A stretch of DNA of 64,000 nucleotides from NCBI GenBank assembly GCA_029261875.1, contig JAJDAL010000040.1, positions 1-64,000 on the forward strand, in the 5' to 3' direction. Below, in pieces: positions 27,801-36,335 of the stretch. A program made the position numbers and the translations under genes. Numbering within the stretch: position 1 is the first letter of the stretch; each line of letters starts with the position of its first letter. The DNA comes from Deltaproteobacteria bacterium (GTDB lineage: Bacteria; Myxococcota_A; UBA9160; JAJDAL01). The notes under the pieces were generated by a model, which was not told the DNA's origin, did no database searches, and saw only the letters and a program-made list of their open reading frames with translations.

Positions 27801-27946
27801 AACTGGACCCGCCCCGCTTCGTCGATTTCAGTCCGCGCGACATCCCGCTCGATCGCGGGAATCTCGGGAAGATCCTCGGTACAACCGATGACGAGCGGAG
27901 CGGACAAAACGAAGGCAAGCGAGGCAGACCAGCTACGGGTCCTCAT
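24809..27946 (-). CDS. Lipoprotein with LamG-like domain, CxxCH haem motif and TSP3/dockerin-like tail unit
   Basis: The protein has 1045 residues. The N-terminus MRTRSWSASLAFVLSAPLVIGCTED has a lipobox, so it is probably outer-membrane anchored. The first 550 residues are unrecognised, with His-rich stretches (NRITGHHALCDP-type, GLINHIDWQVP). A LamG/concanavalin-like region is at about 575-735 (GFWLDGANAIEYEIP, GMLHVGDSVDPTGGFRGWVDEFKV). FCLSCHHSAG near residue 827 is a c-type haem-binding CxxCH motif. The end carries TSP3 (DTDADGVPDSQDNC), the dockerin-like pair and PGPRCEACPLDCDGPGCPGP. Domain order resembles planctomycete-type cytochrome/LamG proteins (inference). The single haem site and the unit suggest a large surface protein. 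Confidence 0.72.
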   Translation of the reverse strand: MRTRSWSASLAFVLSAPLVIGCTEDLPEIPAIERDVARTEIDEAGRVQFSAPQIAPHRTSADGRVGVQVQGGGPHVNFYLFVPEKLTKPVLEEDPGAKILSQPHAYSLPFPPEGFAYPDNGINYARNPDRITGHHALCDPTTEFSRAGEQTNPYPCASDPTRDCYDLTLVNNTAHIDGAQMWGTPVHVEVANPKTPDAAIVFVEMGDLVEGAFLPGSPEWTEPMVTRDGRLLTGRIGIVPARIWTNPETGENRADLYDIMYSQLPDDAEPCDVTGWQDFHPISHAPYDPRMVGRYGIAAYPFRDAEGNLIEDGRDIGGSYPWVDETGANLFMTAVPERLADQPVGAFPDRCVVEGCREDPAFVEPFSHDIGFAMAGLWTHGKMVMLDGLINHIDWQVPIDPNGHRWITLYRTQEDPAEAVEVRVGSGRATGHQVPSGWSGNPNILHSVENLLNQQANLHPLTPRDVVWIMSTGVSTDEVAFDDFLNPDGFIVSNMQPSITREVVFLGTEDIAGTLAFLRYHNGKHWFPGPREYSLDVHIQNAATALPERWAIPSHGLVRARTGRIEPVAIGGIRGKGFWLDGANAIEYEIPVQPQNIRDYDWYVGIFVDPRSGDGSLELLRFPDGSAVWIRGREQVEYRAGGATLRAIDLPEEASDSGWIHLGWNLRDANRDIEFFHDGFPLDRFHSSTPLFELQPGMLHVGDSVDPTGGFRGWVDEFKVFAQSVNPEVACNHAYGTLVGIVANEDWMGVAARYPVEHHMALTDLLTAAGKPTADRYACYHDHTGDAAAHLRNRPVGTQSLREFVNFPEGPLRVGEPRPDSSDNDFCLSCHHSAGQMGLGTAALVRLPEIPAEQDPRRQPLQPLRRVFGNVPSGWIAPGPGPGSPGDAQQAPPQGLLIDPWVLAAADTDADGVPDSQDNCIGFFNPILGTLGEPNRQPFQTTTGGQLDDDADGFGNRCDAKFGNDGSVVDGADMTEIQSSFHKRRENSDCGSTEDQHCSLFDLDNQGLLIGGPDLVRALALFNRPPGPRCEACPLDCDGPGCPGP

Positions 27947-28002
27947 CCGATCATTTTCGCCTGATTCTCACCAGCACGCAATGCAATCCTCAGGCCGCCT
28001 CC

Positions 28003-29496
28003 CTAGCGGGATTGCGGGTCAATCGAGCGATTGGACTTGCGCCGTTTTCCAATCGGGGGACCGCGCAATGCGTCGAGTTGCTTGGCAAGCTGCTTGCGTT
28101 GCGATTGAATGGTGGGGTCTTCGGGCGTGGAGAACAGGCGATTGTCGAGTTCGTAGGGGTCGCTTCGGAGATCGTAGAGTTCCTCGAACGCGGGTACTTC
28201 GCCCTTTTCCTCCACCTCAATGTACTTCCAATCGTGGGTTCGCACGGCGCTGTAGCTCGGCATTCCTACGGGCTTGCGCAGCAGGTTCCAGAATTCGATC
28301 AAAAAGGCGTCGCGCACGGGCGGGGCAGAGGGGTCGAGAAGCACCGGAGCGAGGCTCGCTCCATCTACCATTTCGGGAATCGGAACGCCGGCGAGCGCGA
28401 GCAAGGTCGGCGCGATGTCGATATTGAGCACCAGATTGCTATCCACGCGTTTCTCCGGCACGAGACGCGGTGCCCGAATGATCAGGGGCACCCGAATCGA
28501 CTCCTCGTAGGCCAGCGTCTTTCCAACCGCAAAGTGCTCGCCCCACATCTCGCCATTGTCGGAGGTGAAGACGACGACCGTATTCTCGGCCTCCCCCTTC
28601 TCGTCGAGGGCTCGCAACAACGCCGCCAGCGCTTCATCGACGGACAGGAGGGTCGCGAGCGCTTTTCGCCGGAGCCGATCCATCAGCTCGTCCATCTCAC
28701 GCTTTCCGGTTTCGCCGCGAGAGAGGGCACGCCTCTGCGCCGTGTGTAGCGCGGGATGTTTGTCCGAAACGTCTTGCTCCTGGTAGTTGGGGCGGCGCTC
28801 GAAAACGTAGTCCGAAAAGAAACCCTCATGGCGCGCCGCGGCCACCGAAGGGGCGTGAGGGGCGAAGGGAGTGAAGAGCAGGAAAAAGGGCCGGTCATCC
28901 GCTTCCCGGATGAATTCCACGGCGTCTCGTGCAAGCAGATCCGTCGAATAATCTTCGGTTTCTCTCCCCCGCCGCTCGAGTGAGCCATCCCGGTTCAAGG
29001 TGTAGTCGTAGTAGAAAAACTCCCGCGCATAGGATCCGCGATCATCGTAGAATGAAACCCAGCGATCCCACCCGGGCGGGATTTCCTCGGGCGGGAGCTT
29101 CGCCGTATCGTTCATGTACTTACCGAAGATGCCCGTGCGATATCCCGCGTCGTGGAGCCAAACAGCGAGCGTCTGAGAGTCGTCGATTCGATCGGCTCCA
29201 CCGAGGGTCACGACCCCGTGGTGATGCGCGTACTGCCCAGTCAGAAGACTCGCTCGACTGGGACAGCAAAGAGAAGTGGTCACGAAGCTGTTCTCGAACG
29301 TCACTCCCCGTTCAACCAGTTCTGCCATCACCGTCGGCATGAAACGCAGCGTATTCCAGCGCTGGTCGTCCGTATTGATGACGATGAAGTTCGGACGCAC
29401 CACTGGCGCAGCCGATTCCCCACCGCAGCCAACAATGAGCGAGAAGTGAAGCAGTGCGAAAAGCAGGTTCACGTGCCGGAGTCGGAACGTGACCAC
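28003..29496 (-). CDS. Sulfatase (formylglycine type), lipoprotein
   Basis: The protein has about 497 residues and hydrolyses sulfate esters, substrate unknown. The lipoprotein signal is VNLLFALLHFSLIVGC. Signatures are NFIVINTDDQRWNTLRF (metal Asp pair), SLCCPSRASLLTGQY with the canonical C-x-P-S-R whose first Cys is matured to formylglycine by FGE, and VFTSDNGEMWGEH. No FGE or anaerobic SME gene is in the window. The start is a GTG at 29496, with 29472 equally possible; no clear ribosome site is visible. The frame remains open over the upstream citrate synthase gene, but that part is not coding in this frame. Confidence 0.88.
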   Translation of the reverse strand: MVTFRLRHVNLLFALLHFSLIVGCGGESAAPVVRPNFIVINTDDQRWNTLRFMPTVMAELVERGVTFENSFVTTSLCCPSRASLLTGQYAHHHGVVTLGGADRIDDSQTLAVWLHDAGYRTGIFGKYMNDTAKLPPEEIPPGWDRWVSFYDDRGSYAREFFYYDYTLNRDGSLERRGRETEDYSTDLLARDAVEFIREADDRPFFLLFTPFAPHAPSVAAARHEGFFSDYVFERRPNYQEQDVSDKHPALHTAQRRALSRGETGKREMDELMDRLRRKALATLLSVDEALAALLRALDEKGEAENTVVVFTSDNGEMWGEHFAVGKTLAYEESIRVPLIIRAPRLVPEKRVDSNLVLNIDIAPTLLALAGVPIPEMVDGASLAPVLLDPSAPPVRDAFLIEFWNLLRKPVGMPSYSAVRTHDWKYIEVEEKGEVPAFEELYDLRSDPYELDNRLFSTPEDPTIQSQRKQLAKQLDALRGPPIGKRRKSNRSIDPQSR

Positions 29497-29576
29497 GGAA
29501 GCGTCAACCACCGGTGCGATCGCGATCGTCAGCGTATCCCGTGGAGCACGCTGCGACGGCAACGCACCAAAGCAGC

Positions 29577-30854
29577 TCAGCGTTCCTCCAGCGGCACCCA
29601 GGCGCGCGCCTGCTCGCCGGAATAGATCTGTCGTGGGCGGCTGATGCGTGTTCCCGGTGTATTGCGCTGTTCGAGCCAGTGGGCGATCCAACCGGGGAGG
29701 CGCCCGAGCGCGAACATCACCGTAAACATGTCCGTGGGAATACCGATCGCGCGGTACAGGACGCCGCTGTAGAAATCGACGTTCGGGTAGAGATTGCGCT
29801 CGATGAAGAAGCTGTCGGCGAGCGCGACCTCTTCGAGTCGTTTGGCGATATCGAGCAGCGGGTCGTCCACGCCGAGGTCCGCGAGCACTTCGTCTGCGGC
29901 TTCCTTCAGGATGCGGGCGCGCGGGTCGAAATTCTTGTAGACGCGGTGCCCGAAGCCCATCAGCTTGAAATCTTGGTCTTTCGATTTCGTTAGATCGACG
30001 TACTTTTGGAAATTCGAACCGTCCTTGCGAATCACTTCCAGCATCTCGATCACGGCCTGGTTCGCACCCCCGTGGAGCGGACCCCAAAGCGCGCAGACGC
30101 CCGCCGAAACCGACGCGAACAGATTGGCTCCCCCGCTCCCGACGGTTCGAACCGTCGTCGTACTGCAGTTCTGCTCGTGATCGGCATGCAGGATCAAGAG
30201 CTTGTTGAGCGCACTTCGCACCACCGGATTCACTTCGTACGTTTCACACGGGACCCCGAACATCATGAGCAGAAAATTTTCGAGGTACGTACGCTCGTTG
30301 TCGGGATAGATGAACGGCTGTCCGATCGATTTCTTGTACGAGAACGCTGCGAGCGTCTTGGCCTTGGCGAGCAGGCGAATGATATTGAGATCGATCTCCT
30401 CCTGGGTCTCCTGTTCGGGGTAGTAGGCGGAAAGCGAAGCGATCATCGCCGAGAGAATCACCATGGGGTGCGCCGACGGCGCGAAACCCTCGAAGAACTT
30501 CTTCATGTCCTCATGCACGAGCGAATGCATGGTCAGGCGCATGCGAAACTCCTCGCGCTCGGGCCGGGTGGGCAGACGGCCGTAGATCAGCAGATGGCAG
30601 ACTTCGGGAAAAGTCGCGTGGTTGGCGAGATCCGCGATGTCGTAGCCCCGGTAGCGGAGGATGCCGTTTTCGCCGTCGATGAACGTGATGGCGCTTTCGC
30701 AAGCACCCGTGTTGGCAAAGGACGGATCCAGCGTGATGGCCCCGGTCTGCGGGCGAAGCTTCGAGATATCGATCCCGACTTCCCCCTCGCTCCCGACCAC
30801 GACCGGCAGCTGTAGTTCCTTCCCATCCAGTACTAGCTTCGCTGTGTTCCCCAT
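29577..30854 (-). CDS. gltA: Citrate synthase
   Basis: This is the TCA-cycle enzyme that condenses oxaloacetate and acetyl-CoA. The 425 residues match type II (GltA) length. Diagnostic stretches are GILRYRGYDIADLA, HADHEQNCSTTTVRTVGS with a catalytic His, WGPLHGGANQAVIEML, and MGFGHRVYKNFDPRA with the second catalytic His. ATG at 30854 (MGNTAKLVLDGKE) is preferred over an ATG 16 codons upstream because family homology begins there. It is followed on the same strand, 80 bases on, by the sulfatase. Confidence 0.96.
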   Translation of the reverse strand: MGNTAKLVLDGKELQLPVVVGSEGEVGIDISKLRPQTGAITLDPSFANTGACESAITFIDGENGILRYRGYDIADLANHATFPEVCHLLIYGRLPTRPEREEFRMRLTMHSLVHEDMKKFFEGFAPSAHPMVILSAMIASLSAYYPEQETQEEIDLNIIRLLAKAKTLAAFSYKKSIGQPFIYPDNERTYLENFLLMMFGVPCETYEVNPVVRSALNKLLILHADHEQNCSTTTVRTVGSGGANLFASVSAGVCALWGPLHGGANQAVIEMLEVIRKDGSNFQKYVDLTKSKDQDFKLMGFGHRVYKNFDPRARILKEAADEVLADLGVDDPLLDIAKRLEEVALADSFFIERNLYPNVDFYSGVLYRAIGIPTDMFTVMFALGRLPGWIAHWLEQRNTPGTRISRPRQIYSGEQARAWVPLEER

Positions 30855-31005
30855 GGGCGAATCATGCCACGGTCGGAATCCGTGCGCGATGGCATTGGGC
30901 AATTGTCGAGCTGGGCGGAAATCGCCCTCCCCCGCCCGAAGGAACCTCCAGCGCGGCTCGAGACTGCGCGGCAGGGGTCCAGAAGCGCCGGTCGCCCCCT
31001 CCCGC

Positions 31006-32082
31006 CTAGGCGGGCGCGCTTTCGATCCAGAGCGTGAAGAGTTTGTGCCCGATCGCCAACACCACGGCGCCGGCGAACAGGCCGATGATGCCCGAGGCCA
31101 TCATTCCGCCGATGGCTCCAATCAGGATCACGGGCATGGGGACGTCCAGGCCTCGACCCAACAGCATCGGTTTGAGGAACGTGTCGCTGCTGCTCACGAT
31201 GAGGTTGTAGACGGTAAAGATCAGTGCCGGCGTCGTATCCGCATAGGACCACACGTAGGCGACGATGGGGCCGAGTATAAGGATGGGGGGGAGCTGCACG
31301 ATGGCGAGGAGCAACACGCCGACCACCCAGATCCCCCAGGCGGAAATGTCCATGACGACCAAACCGATCGCGGCCAGAGCCGCTTGAATGACCGCCACAC
31401 CCAACACACCCTGGACCACACTTCGCACAGTTGCGGCACTCAAGTCGGTCCACGCGACACCGTGTTCACCCGCCACCCGTGCCATCAAGCCCTTGATGGA
31501 CGCTTCCACCGCGTCCGACTTCGCCATCAGCAAACCCGCGATCACCAGCGAGACGAAGAAGAGCAACACGCTCACCACCCCGCCCGCAGCGCTTTCCAAC
31601 AACCACACGCCGACGGTTTCCAATTGGGGTTCCACTTGCCGCAGGGCAGCCTCGAGGTTGCTGGACGCCAAATTCCAGAACGCGTGGACCGGACCGCCCA
31701 CCAGGGGCCAATCCGCCACTTCGGCGGGAGGGTCGGGAACCCGAACGCCCCCCTCCTTGAATATCGCGGCGAGCTTTTGGCCGGAATCGATCAACGAATC
31801 CGATATGAAGACCATCGGCGTCACCAACAGCGCGATTGCGAGCAACGTGATCAGGCCCGCGGCGGCGCTTTGACGTCCCCCCAGGAGATTCTTGAGCAGC
31901 AACGTGACGGGCATCAGTGTCACGGCAATGATGCCACCCCACACGATCGGCATGACGAATGGACGCACGATGCCGAAACAAGCAATCAACACAACGCTGA
32001 TCAACCCGATCCGCAGGGACGCTTCTACGATGTTGTTGACGAAATCTCGATTGGCTTGGGTGCGATTGTCTACGGTTTCCAC
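31006..32082 (-). CDS. AI-2E family (PerM-like) membrane transporter
   Basis: The 358-residue inner-membrane protein has about eight hydrophobic helices, including IGLISVVLIACFGIV, AAGLITLLAIALLVTP and VVSVLLFFVSLVIAGLLM. The AI-2E/PerM family signature near the C-terminus is present: ILILGPIVAYVWS, SSDTFLKPMLLGRGLDVPM and LIGAIGGMMASGIIGLFAG. Members export autoinducer-2 or act as Na/H antiporters, so the cargo is not predictable. It stands alone between gltA and a divergent membrane glycosyltransferase. Confidence 0.88.
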   Translation of the reverse strand: METVDNRTQANRDFVNNIVEASLRIGLISVVLIACFGIVRPFVMPIVWGGIIAVTLMPVTLLLKNLLGGRQSAAAGLITLLAIALLVTPMVFISDSLIDSGQKLAAIFKEGGVRVPDPPAEVADWPLVGGPVHAFWNLASSNLEAALRQVEPQLETVGVWLLESAAGGVVSVLLFFVSLVIAGLLMAKSDAVEASIKGLMARVAGEHGVAWTDLSAATVRSVVQGVLGVAVIQAALAAIGLVVMDISAWGIWVVGVLLLAIVQLPPILILGPIVAYVWSYADTTPALIFTVYNLIVSSSDTFLKPMLLGRGLDVPMPVILIGAIGGMMASGIIGLFAGAVVLAIGHKLFTLWIESAPA

Positions 32083-32227
32083 GTTGGATCCTCCCCGCTG
32101 GACCGTTGGCCGACAACTGTACCGTAGCTACGAAGGCGGGGAATCGACGCAGCGCCCACGCTTCGAAACGTCGCTCGCGCGAAGCGAATTCGCTAGTTCG
32201 AAACGCCGTCATGAATGAGAATGGCAC

Positions 32228-33694
32228 TTGGTGTTGAACACATTCCAACATGCCGTCCTGTTGCTCGTGCCGGTCGCGGCGCTGCTCGCCCGATGGGTGG
32301 GTGGCGACTCGGGCTACGGTCCGGGGTTCTTTCCGGTTCCGGACTCCCTCGAATACGCGGCTTCCGCCCAATCGATCGCGGACAGCGGCCGGTACTTCCT
32401 CCAAGTGGGTCCCCATCCCGTTCCTCCCCGTTACTCACCCGGTTGGCCGCTGGTTCTGGCGGGGGCACTTCGGGCCGGTGTCCCACCGATCGAGTTGTGG
32501 CGAATCAGCGGCGTATTCGGCGCGCTCGCTGCGTGGATCCTCTCTCTGGCGATTGCGCGGTCCCTCGTCGGGAACGCATCGGACCGCAAAGAGAAATGGA
32601 TCGCCGTCGGTTGCGGGGTTCTCGGTGGGTTGGCTTGGTCTTTCTCCCCGTTGGCGAACCGCGTGGGCCAGACGCTTCTCTCGGATGAAGCCACCGTGGC
32701 GGTGCAACTCCTAGCCTTGGCTTTGCTCGTCACCGGGGCTCGCAGCAATGCCCCCTTCCCTGCGTTGTTCGCTGCGGGCGTGTGCTTCGGACTCGCATTC
32801 GCAATGCGCCCGATCGCAGGCGCATTGCTTTTGGTTCCGGTCGGACTCTGGGCCCTCGCGAGGATCCTCCAACCGAACCCGCGAAATCGAGCGGGCATCG
32901 TCGTGCTGGCCATGGGGTTGTTGGTTCCCGTCAGCGCAACCCTATGGCTGTTGTCGCGCTCTTCCCTTCCGCTGTGGCCCTGGGGCGCCTACGCGTTCTG
33001 GGTTCCGGAATGGCACGACTCGCTCTCCACCACGTTTCAACTCCGCTTCGCCCTGGTGGGCAACGAGGCGTTCCCCGCGCGCTTGGGCGGTGCACCCGTA
33101 TCCCACCTTCATTACGGGTTCGCGACCTTGCTCGGTCTTCCCGGGCTTCCGCCCCGGACGCTTCACGGCACGCTCTGGCCCCTGATCGGCTGGACAGGAG
33201 GATTGTGGATGTTGCGACGTCAGGCGTTGCGACAGGTTTTCCCCTGGGTGCTGTGGGTACTGCTGACCGTTGGAATCTTCGCGTTGTACTTCTATCCGGA
33301 CGCGCGCTTCCATCTCGGACTCCTGGCCCTGGTGACCTTCTTGTCCGTACGAACCATCGGTCTTCTCGCGTTGCAACGAAGAAGGGCCGCGCAGGTGTTC
33401 GGCGGTTTCCTGGGCCTGTTCCTGGTGCTGAACCTGGTACGGGATTTCGCGACCTATCGCGACCGGACACCGGTGGTCCGCGATTCGAATCGCGGTGTGG
33501 CCGAATCCGTCGCCGGATGGTTGGACCTGCCCGATTCGAAGCGACGCAACCTCCAGATCCCCTTCGACCCGGTCCGCGCCCAGGCCCTGGGCCTACTCGA
33601 TTCCGCACGCATTCGGGGCGTCGAGAGTTGGGGGCGACTGCCCGAAACCGACCACGTACTCCGCTTGCGCAAGAATGGACAGATCGCTCGATGA
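32228..33694 (+). CDS. Polytopic membrane glycosyltransferase (GT39/ArnT-like)
   Basis: The protein has 488 residues with ten or more hydrophobic segments. The first periplasmic loop has FPVPDSLEYAASAQSIADS, matching the acidic D-x-x-E/Y catalytic loop of lipid-phosphate-sugar-dependent PMT/ArnT-type transferases, followed by PPRYSPGWPL. It probably transfers a sugar from a polyprenyl carrier to lipid or protein outside the inner membrane (inference). The start is uncertain: TTG 32228, GTG 32231 and TTG 32234 are adjacent and no strong ribosome site is seen. Its stop overlaps the next ATG (ATGA), so it is translationally coupled to the sulfatase. Confidence 0.78.
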   Translation: MVLNTFQHAVLLLVPVAALLARWVGGDSGYGPGFFPVPDSLEYAASAQSIADSGRYFLQVGPHPVPPRYSPGWPLVLAGALRAGVPPIELWRISGVFGALAAWILSLAIARSLVGNASDRKEKWIAVGCGVLGGLAWSFSPLANRVGQTLLSDEATVAVQLLALALLVTGARSNAPFPALFAAGVCFGLAFAMRPIAGALLLVPVGLWALARILQPNPRNRAGIVVLAMGLLVPVSATLWLLSRSSLPLWPWGAYAFWVPEWHDSLSTTFQLRFALVGNEAFPARLGGAPVSHLHYGFATLLGLPGLPPRTLHGTLWPLIGWTGGLWMLRRQALRQVFPWVLWVLLTVGIFALYFYPDARFHLGLLALVTFLSVRTIGLLALQRRRAAQVFGGFLGLFLVLNLVRDFATYRDRTPVVRDSNRGVAESVAGWLDLPDSKRRNLQIPFDPVRAQALGLLDSARIRGVESWGRLPETDHVLRLRKNGQIAR

Positions 33695-35037
33695 AATTGT
33701 GGCGAGTCGGAACGTCGATCGCCTTGCTCGCGTTGCTCGTCACGGGATGCAGCGAGATCGCAGAGCCGAAACCCGGGCCCAACATCATCCTCATCGTGGG
33801 CGACGACTGGGGGTACGGAGACCTGGGTGTGTCGGGAAACCCCGCCGTTCCCACGCCTTCCCTCGACCGCTTGGCCGCCCAGGGAACGCGCTTCACCCAA
33901 TTCTATGCCGCATCGACCGTATGTTCGCCGAGCCGCGCGGCGCTCCTCACCGGGCGATTCCCCGCGCAGCTCGGAATCCACGCGCACTTCGCCAGCCCCG
34001 AAGCCAACGCAAACCGCAAGATGCCCGATTGGCTCGATCCCGCCGTCCCAACCCTTCCCCGGATCCTGCGTCGATCCGGATATGCGACGGCCCACTTCGG
34101 AAAATGGCACCTGGGCGGAGGCGTTGGAGGAAGCGAACACGCGCCGCCACCGTCGGCCTACGGTTACGACGAAGCGCGCGTCTGGAATGGCAACGGCGCG
34201 ACCTGGGAGGGCGACGAGGCGGAGCTGATCGCCCATTCGAGCCAGCGGATCATCGACGCTTCCATCGCCTTCGCGAAGAAAACCTCGGGCCGCTTCTTCA
34301 TCAACGTCTGGCTACAGGACCTGCACTTTCCCCTGAAGCCAAGCGCCGACCAGCGCTCGGCGTTTTCTCAGCTCCCAGAACCTCAACAGACCTACTTCGC
34401 CGCCTTGCGCGAAGCAGACCGCCAAATCGGCCGCTTGTTGGATTGGCTCCGCGACACCGGACGCGAACAAGACACCGTCGTGATCTTCACGAGCGATCAG
34501 GGACCGGAGCTGCTTTCCTTCGAAGGCATGTTCGGAGACACCGGGGGACTCCGAGGGCGGAAACGAAGCCTGTACGAAGGCGGGATACGGGTCCCCTTCC
34601 TGGTCCGTTGGCCCGGGCACGTCCCCACCGGCGCGGTCAACGAATCCGCGATACTCGGTGCCGTCGATCTTCTGCCAACCCTTTGCGCGATCGCGAACGT
34701 CGATGCCAGGAAGTGCGCGGAGGCAGACGGCGAAGACGCCCACGCCGCCTTACTTGGGCGTCCGTTCTCGAGGAGTCGTCCACTGCATTGGGAGTGGCGC
34801 TTCGCGGGCCACCCTCCGCGGGAGATCACGTGGCCTCGGTCTGCCGTGCGCGACGGGCGCTGGAAACTTCTCACGAACCCGAGAATCAACCGGTTCGAGC
34901 TGTACAACCTCGATACCGATCCCGCGGAGCGTTCCGATCAAGCGCAAGCGCGCCCCCACGTCGTCCACCGACTCTCCGCGGAAATCAACGCGTGGCAGGC
35001 TACGCTGACCCATCCAACAGATTCGAGAAAGCCGTAG
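33691..35037 (+). CDS. Sulfatase (formylglycine type), lipoprotein
   Basis: The protein has 448 residues. The signal LWRVGTSIALLALLVTGCSE ends in a lipobox. Catalytic signatures are NIILIVGDDWGYGDLGV, STVCSPSRAALLTGRF with canonical C-S-P-S-R (Cys about residue 78), GKWHLGG and FTSDQGPE. The C-terminus FELYNLDTDPAE is typical of family members acting on sulfated sugars. The start overlaps the stop of the membrane glycosyltransferase by four bases, indicating coupled expression. A GST follows 17 bases after the stop. Confidence 0.9.
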   Translation: MKLWRVGTSIALLALLVTGCSEIAEPKPGPNIILIVGDDWGYGDLGVSGNPAVPTPSLDRLAAQGTRFTQFYAASTVCSPSRAALLTGRFPAQLGIHAHFASPEANANRKMPDWLDPAVPTLPRILRRSGYATAHFGKWHLGGGVGGSEHAPPPSAYGYDEARVWNGNGATWEGDEAELIAHSSQRIIDASIAFAKKTSGRFFINVWLQDLHFPLKPSADQRSAFSQLPEPQQTYFAALREADRQIGRLLDWLRDTGREQDTVVIFTSDQGPELLSFEGMFGDTGGLRGRKRSLYEGGIRVPFLVRWPGHVPTGAVNESAILGAVDLLPTLCAIANVDARKCAEADGEDAHAALLGRPFSRSRPLHWEWRFAGHPPREITWPRSAVRDGRWKLLTNPRINRFELYNLDTDPAERSDQAQARPHVVHRLSAEINAWQATLTHPTDSRKP

Positions 35038-35054
35038 GCTGGAAGGATTCGACC

Positions 35055-35687
35055 ATGAAGTTCTACTTCTTCCCCGTCGCCCCGAATCCGACGAAGGTTC
35101 GCCTTTACCTGGCGGAAAAGGAGAACCTCGGCACCGTGATTCCGGTCGAACCGCAGGTCGTGAACCTCGTCGAGGGGGAACAGAAATCCCCGGAACATCT
35201 GGCACGCAACCCTTTCGGCACGCTGCCCGTCCTCGAATTGGCCGATGGCACCGTGATCTCGGAATCGCTGACCATCATCGAGTACCTCGAAGAGCTCCAT
35301 CCCCGTCCGCCCTTGATCGGCGACACGCCCCTCGAGCGCGCACGCGTTCGTCAACTCGAGCGCATCGCCGAAACACGCGTGTTGAATTGGATCGGGCGGC
35401 TGGTTCACGCCGTTCGATCGCCGCTGGGTTTCCCGCCGGATCCCGCAATGGAGAGGCAAGCGCGCGAGGCGTTGCCGAACGGCCTTCGCCATTTCGAAGC
35501 GCTTTTGGCAGAAACGGGGCCATTCTTGGCGGGCAAGAACCCGACCATCGCAGACTTTACCCTCCAGGCGGCCATGCAATTCGCACGGTTCCGCGAGATC
35601 GAAGTGCTCGATGGGTACGAGCGAATCGCGGAGTGGGACCGCGCATATCGGGAACGCCCCGCCGCGAAATCCGTCCTCTTGGCATAG
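35055..35687 (+). CDS. Glutathione S-transferase family protein
   Basis: The 210 residues have a two-domain GST layout. The N-terminal thioredoxin-like domain has FYFFPVAPNPTKVRLYLAE and the glutathione-binding cis-Pro/Glu-Ser motif GTLPVLELADGTVISESLTI. The helical C-terminal domain carries the N-capping box PTIADFTLQAAMQF. ATG follows GGAAGG. It lies 17 bases downstream of the sulfatase on the same strand, probably the last gene of that operon. The cytosolic substrate is unknown. Confidence 0.92.
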   Translation: MKFYFFPVAPNPTKVRLYLAEKENLGTVIPVEPQVVNLVEGEQKSPEHLARNPFGTLPVLELADGTVISESLTIIEYLEELHPRPPLIGDTPLERARVRQLERIAETRVLNWIGRLVHAVRSPLGFPPDPAMERQAREALPNGLRHFEALLAETGPFLAGKNPTIADFTLQAAMQFARFREIEVLDGYERIAEWDRAYRERPAAKSVLLA

Positions 35688-35871
35688 ACGATCCGTCTCT
35701 CCTCACGGGTCCCAACGGCCAACACTTCCGCTTCGTGGGACCATCCGTCTCGAGCCCGTACCTTCTCGCCCCAATTCTCCCCTCTAGGCGGCTCCCGCGA
35801 AGCCCCATCCTGGTACGTCCCTTGCAATTTTTTTGGGTTCCAGAGTTCGACAACGCGCAAGGAGGCCCCCG

Positions 35872-36285
35872 ATGGCAGCACGAACGAAGAAGAGCACCCG
35901 AGTCAGTAAGACTCGCTCCCCCGCACGAAAGGCCAAAGGGCCGCTCGCACGGTTCGAAGACGGTTTGCCTTCGAACCTCAAAGCCTATGCCCGGCGCTTT
36001 CGACAGGGGCTCGCGCGGCTCGAGCGCGACCTCGTGAAACAGGAAATCAGTGCCCGCCGCAAAGCGGCGCGCTTGCTCCGCGAAGCGAGCCACCAGCTCG
36101 GACAGATCGAGGCCCGAGGCGAGCGCGCATTCAAACGTCGCGCGACGAAGGCTCGAAAGGATGCCGACCGTGTGCTCAGCAAGCTGGAGAAAGCCATCAA
36201 CCCGTCTTCACCGCGGCGAAAGAAGAAGGCAGCGCCCAAAAAGAAGGTGGTGCGAAAGCGTGTGGCGAGTGCCGCGCGCTCGTAG
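35872..36285 (+). CDS. Basic histone-H1-like/coiled-coil protein
   Basis: The 137 residues begin MAARTKKSTRV after an ideal AAGGAGG site. The protein is very rich in Lys, Arg and Ala. A long helical segment in the middle (QGLARLERDLVKQEISARRK, QLGQIEARGERAFKRR) is likely a coiled coil. The tail RRKKKAAPKKKVVRKRV resembles the DNA-binding tails of bacterial histone H1 homologues and of phasin-like nucleoid proteins. Nucleoid or polyphosphate/PHA binding is inferred from composition only. An upstream in-frame start at 35833 lacks a ribosome site. Confidence 0.75.
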   Translation: MAARTKKSTRVSKTRSPARKAKGPLARFEDGLPSNLKAYARRFRQGLARLERDLVKQEISARRKAARLLREASHQLGQIEARGERAFKRRATKARKDADRVLSKLEKAINPSSPRRKKKAAPKKKVVRKRVASAARS

Positions 36286-36335
36286 AAGGGCCGGTTCCGT
36301 AGCGAACGGTCTGGGAAGCTTCCTTTAGGGCGGGA

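Noticed and set aside
29497..30087. Long N-terminal extension of the sulfatase frame over citrate synthase
   Set aside because: The translated extension is Arg/Pro-rich shadow sequence of gltA. The lipoprotein signal marks the real start near 29496.
32782..33690. Extension of the second sulfatase frame upstream through the membrane glycosyltransferase
   Set aside because: It is a shadow frame. The ATG at 33691 opens a lipoprotein signal and overlaps the preceding stop.
36286..36335. Possible terminator at GGAAGCTTCC
   Set aside because: The palindrome has no loop and only a short T run, so it is not a credible rho-independent terminator.
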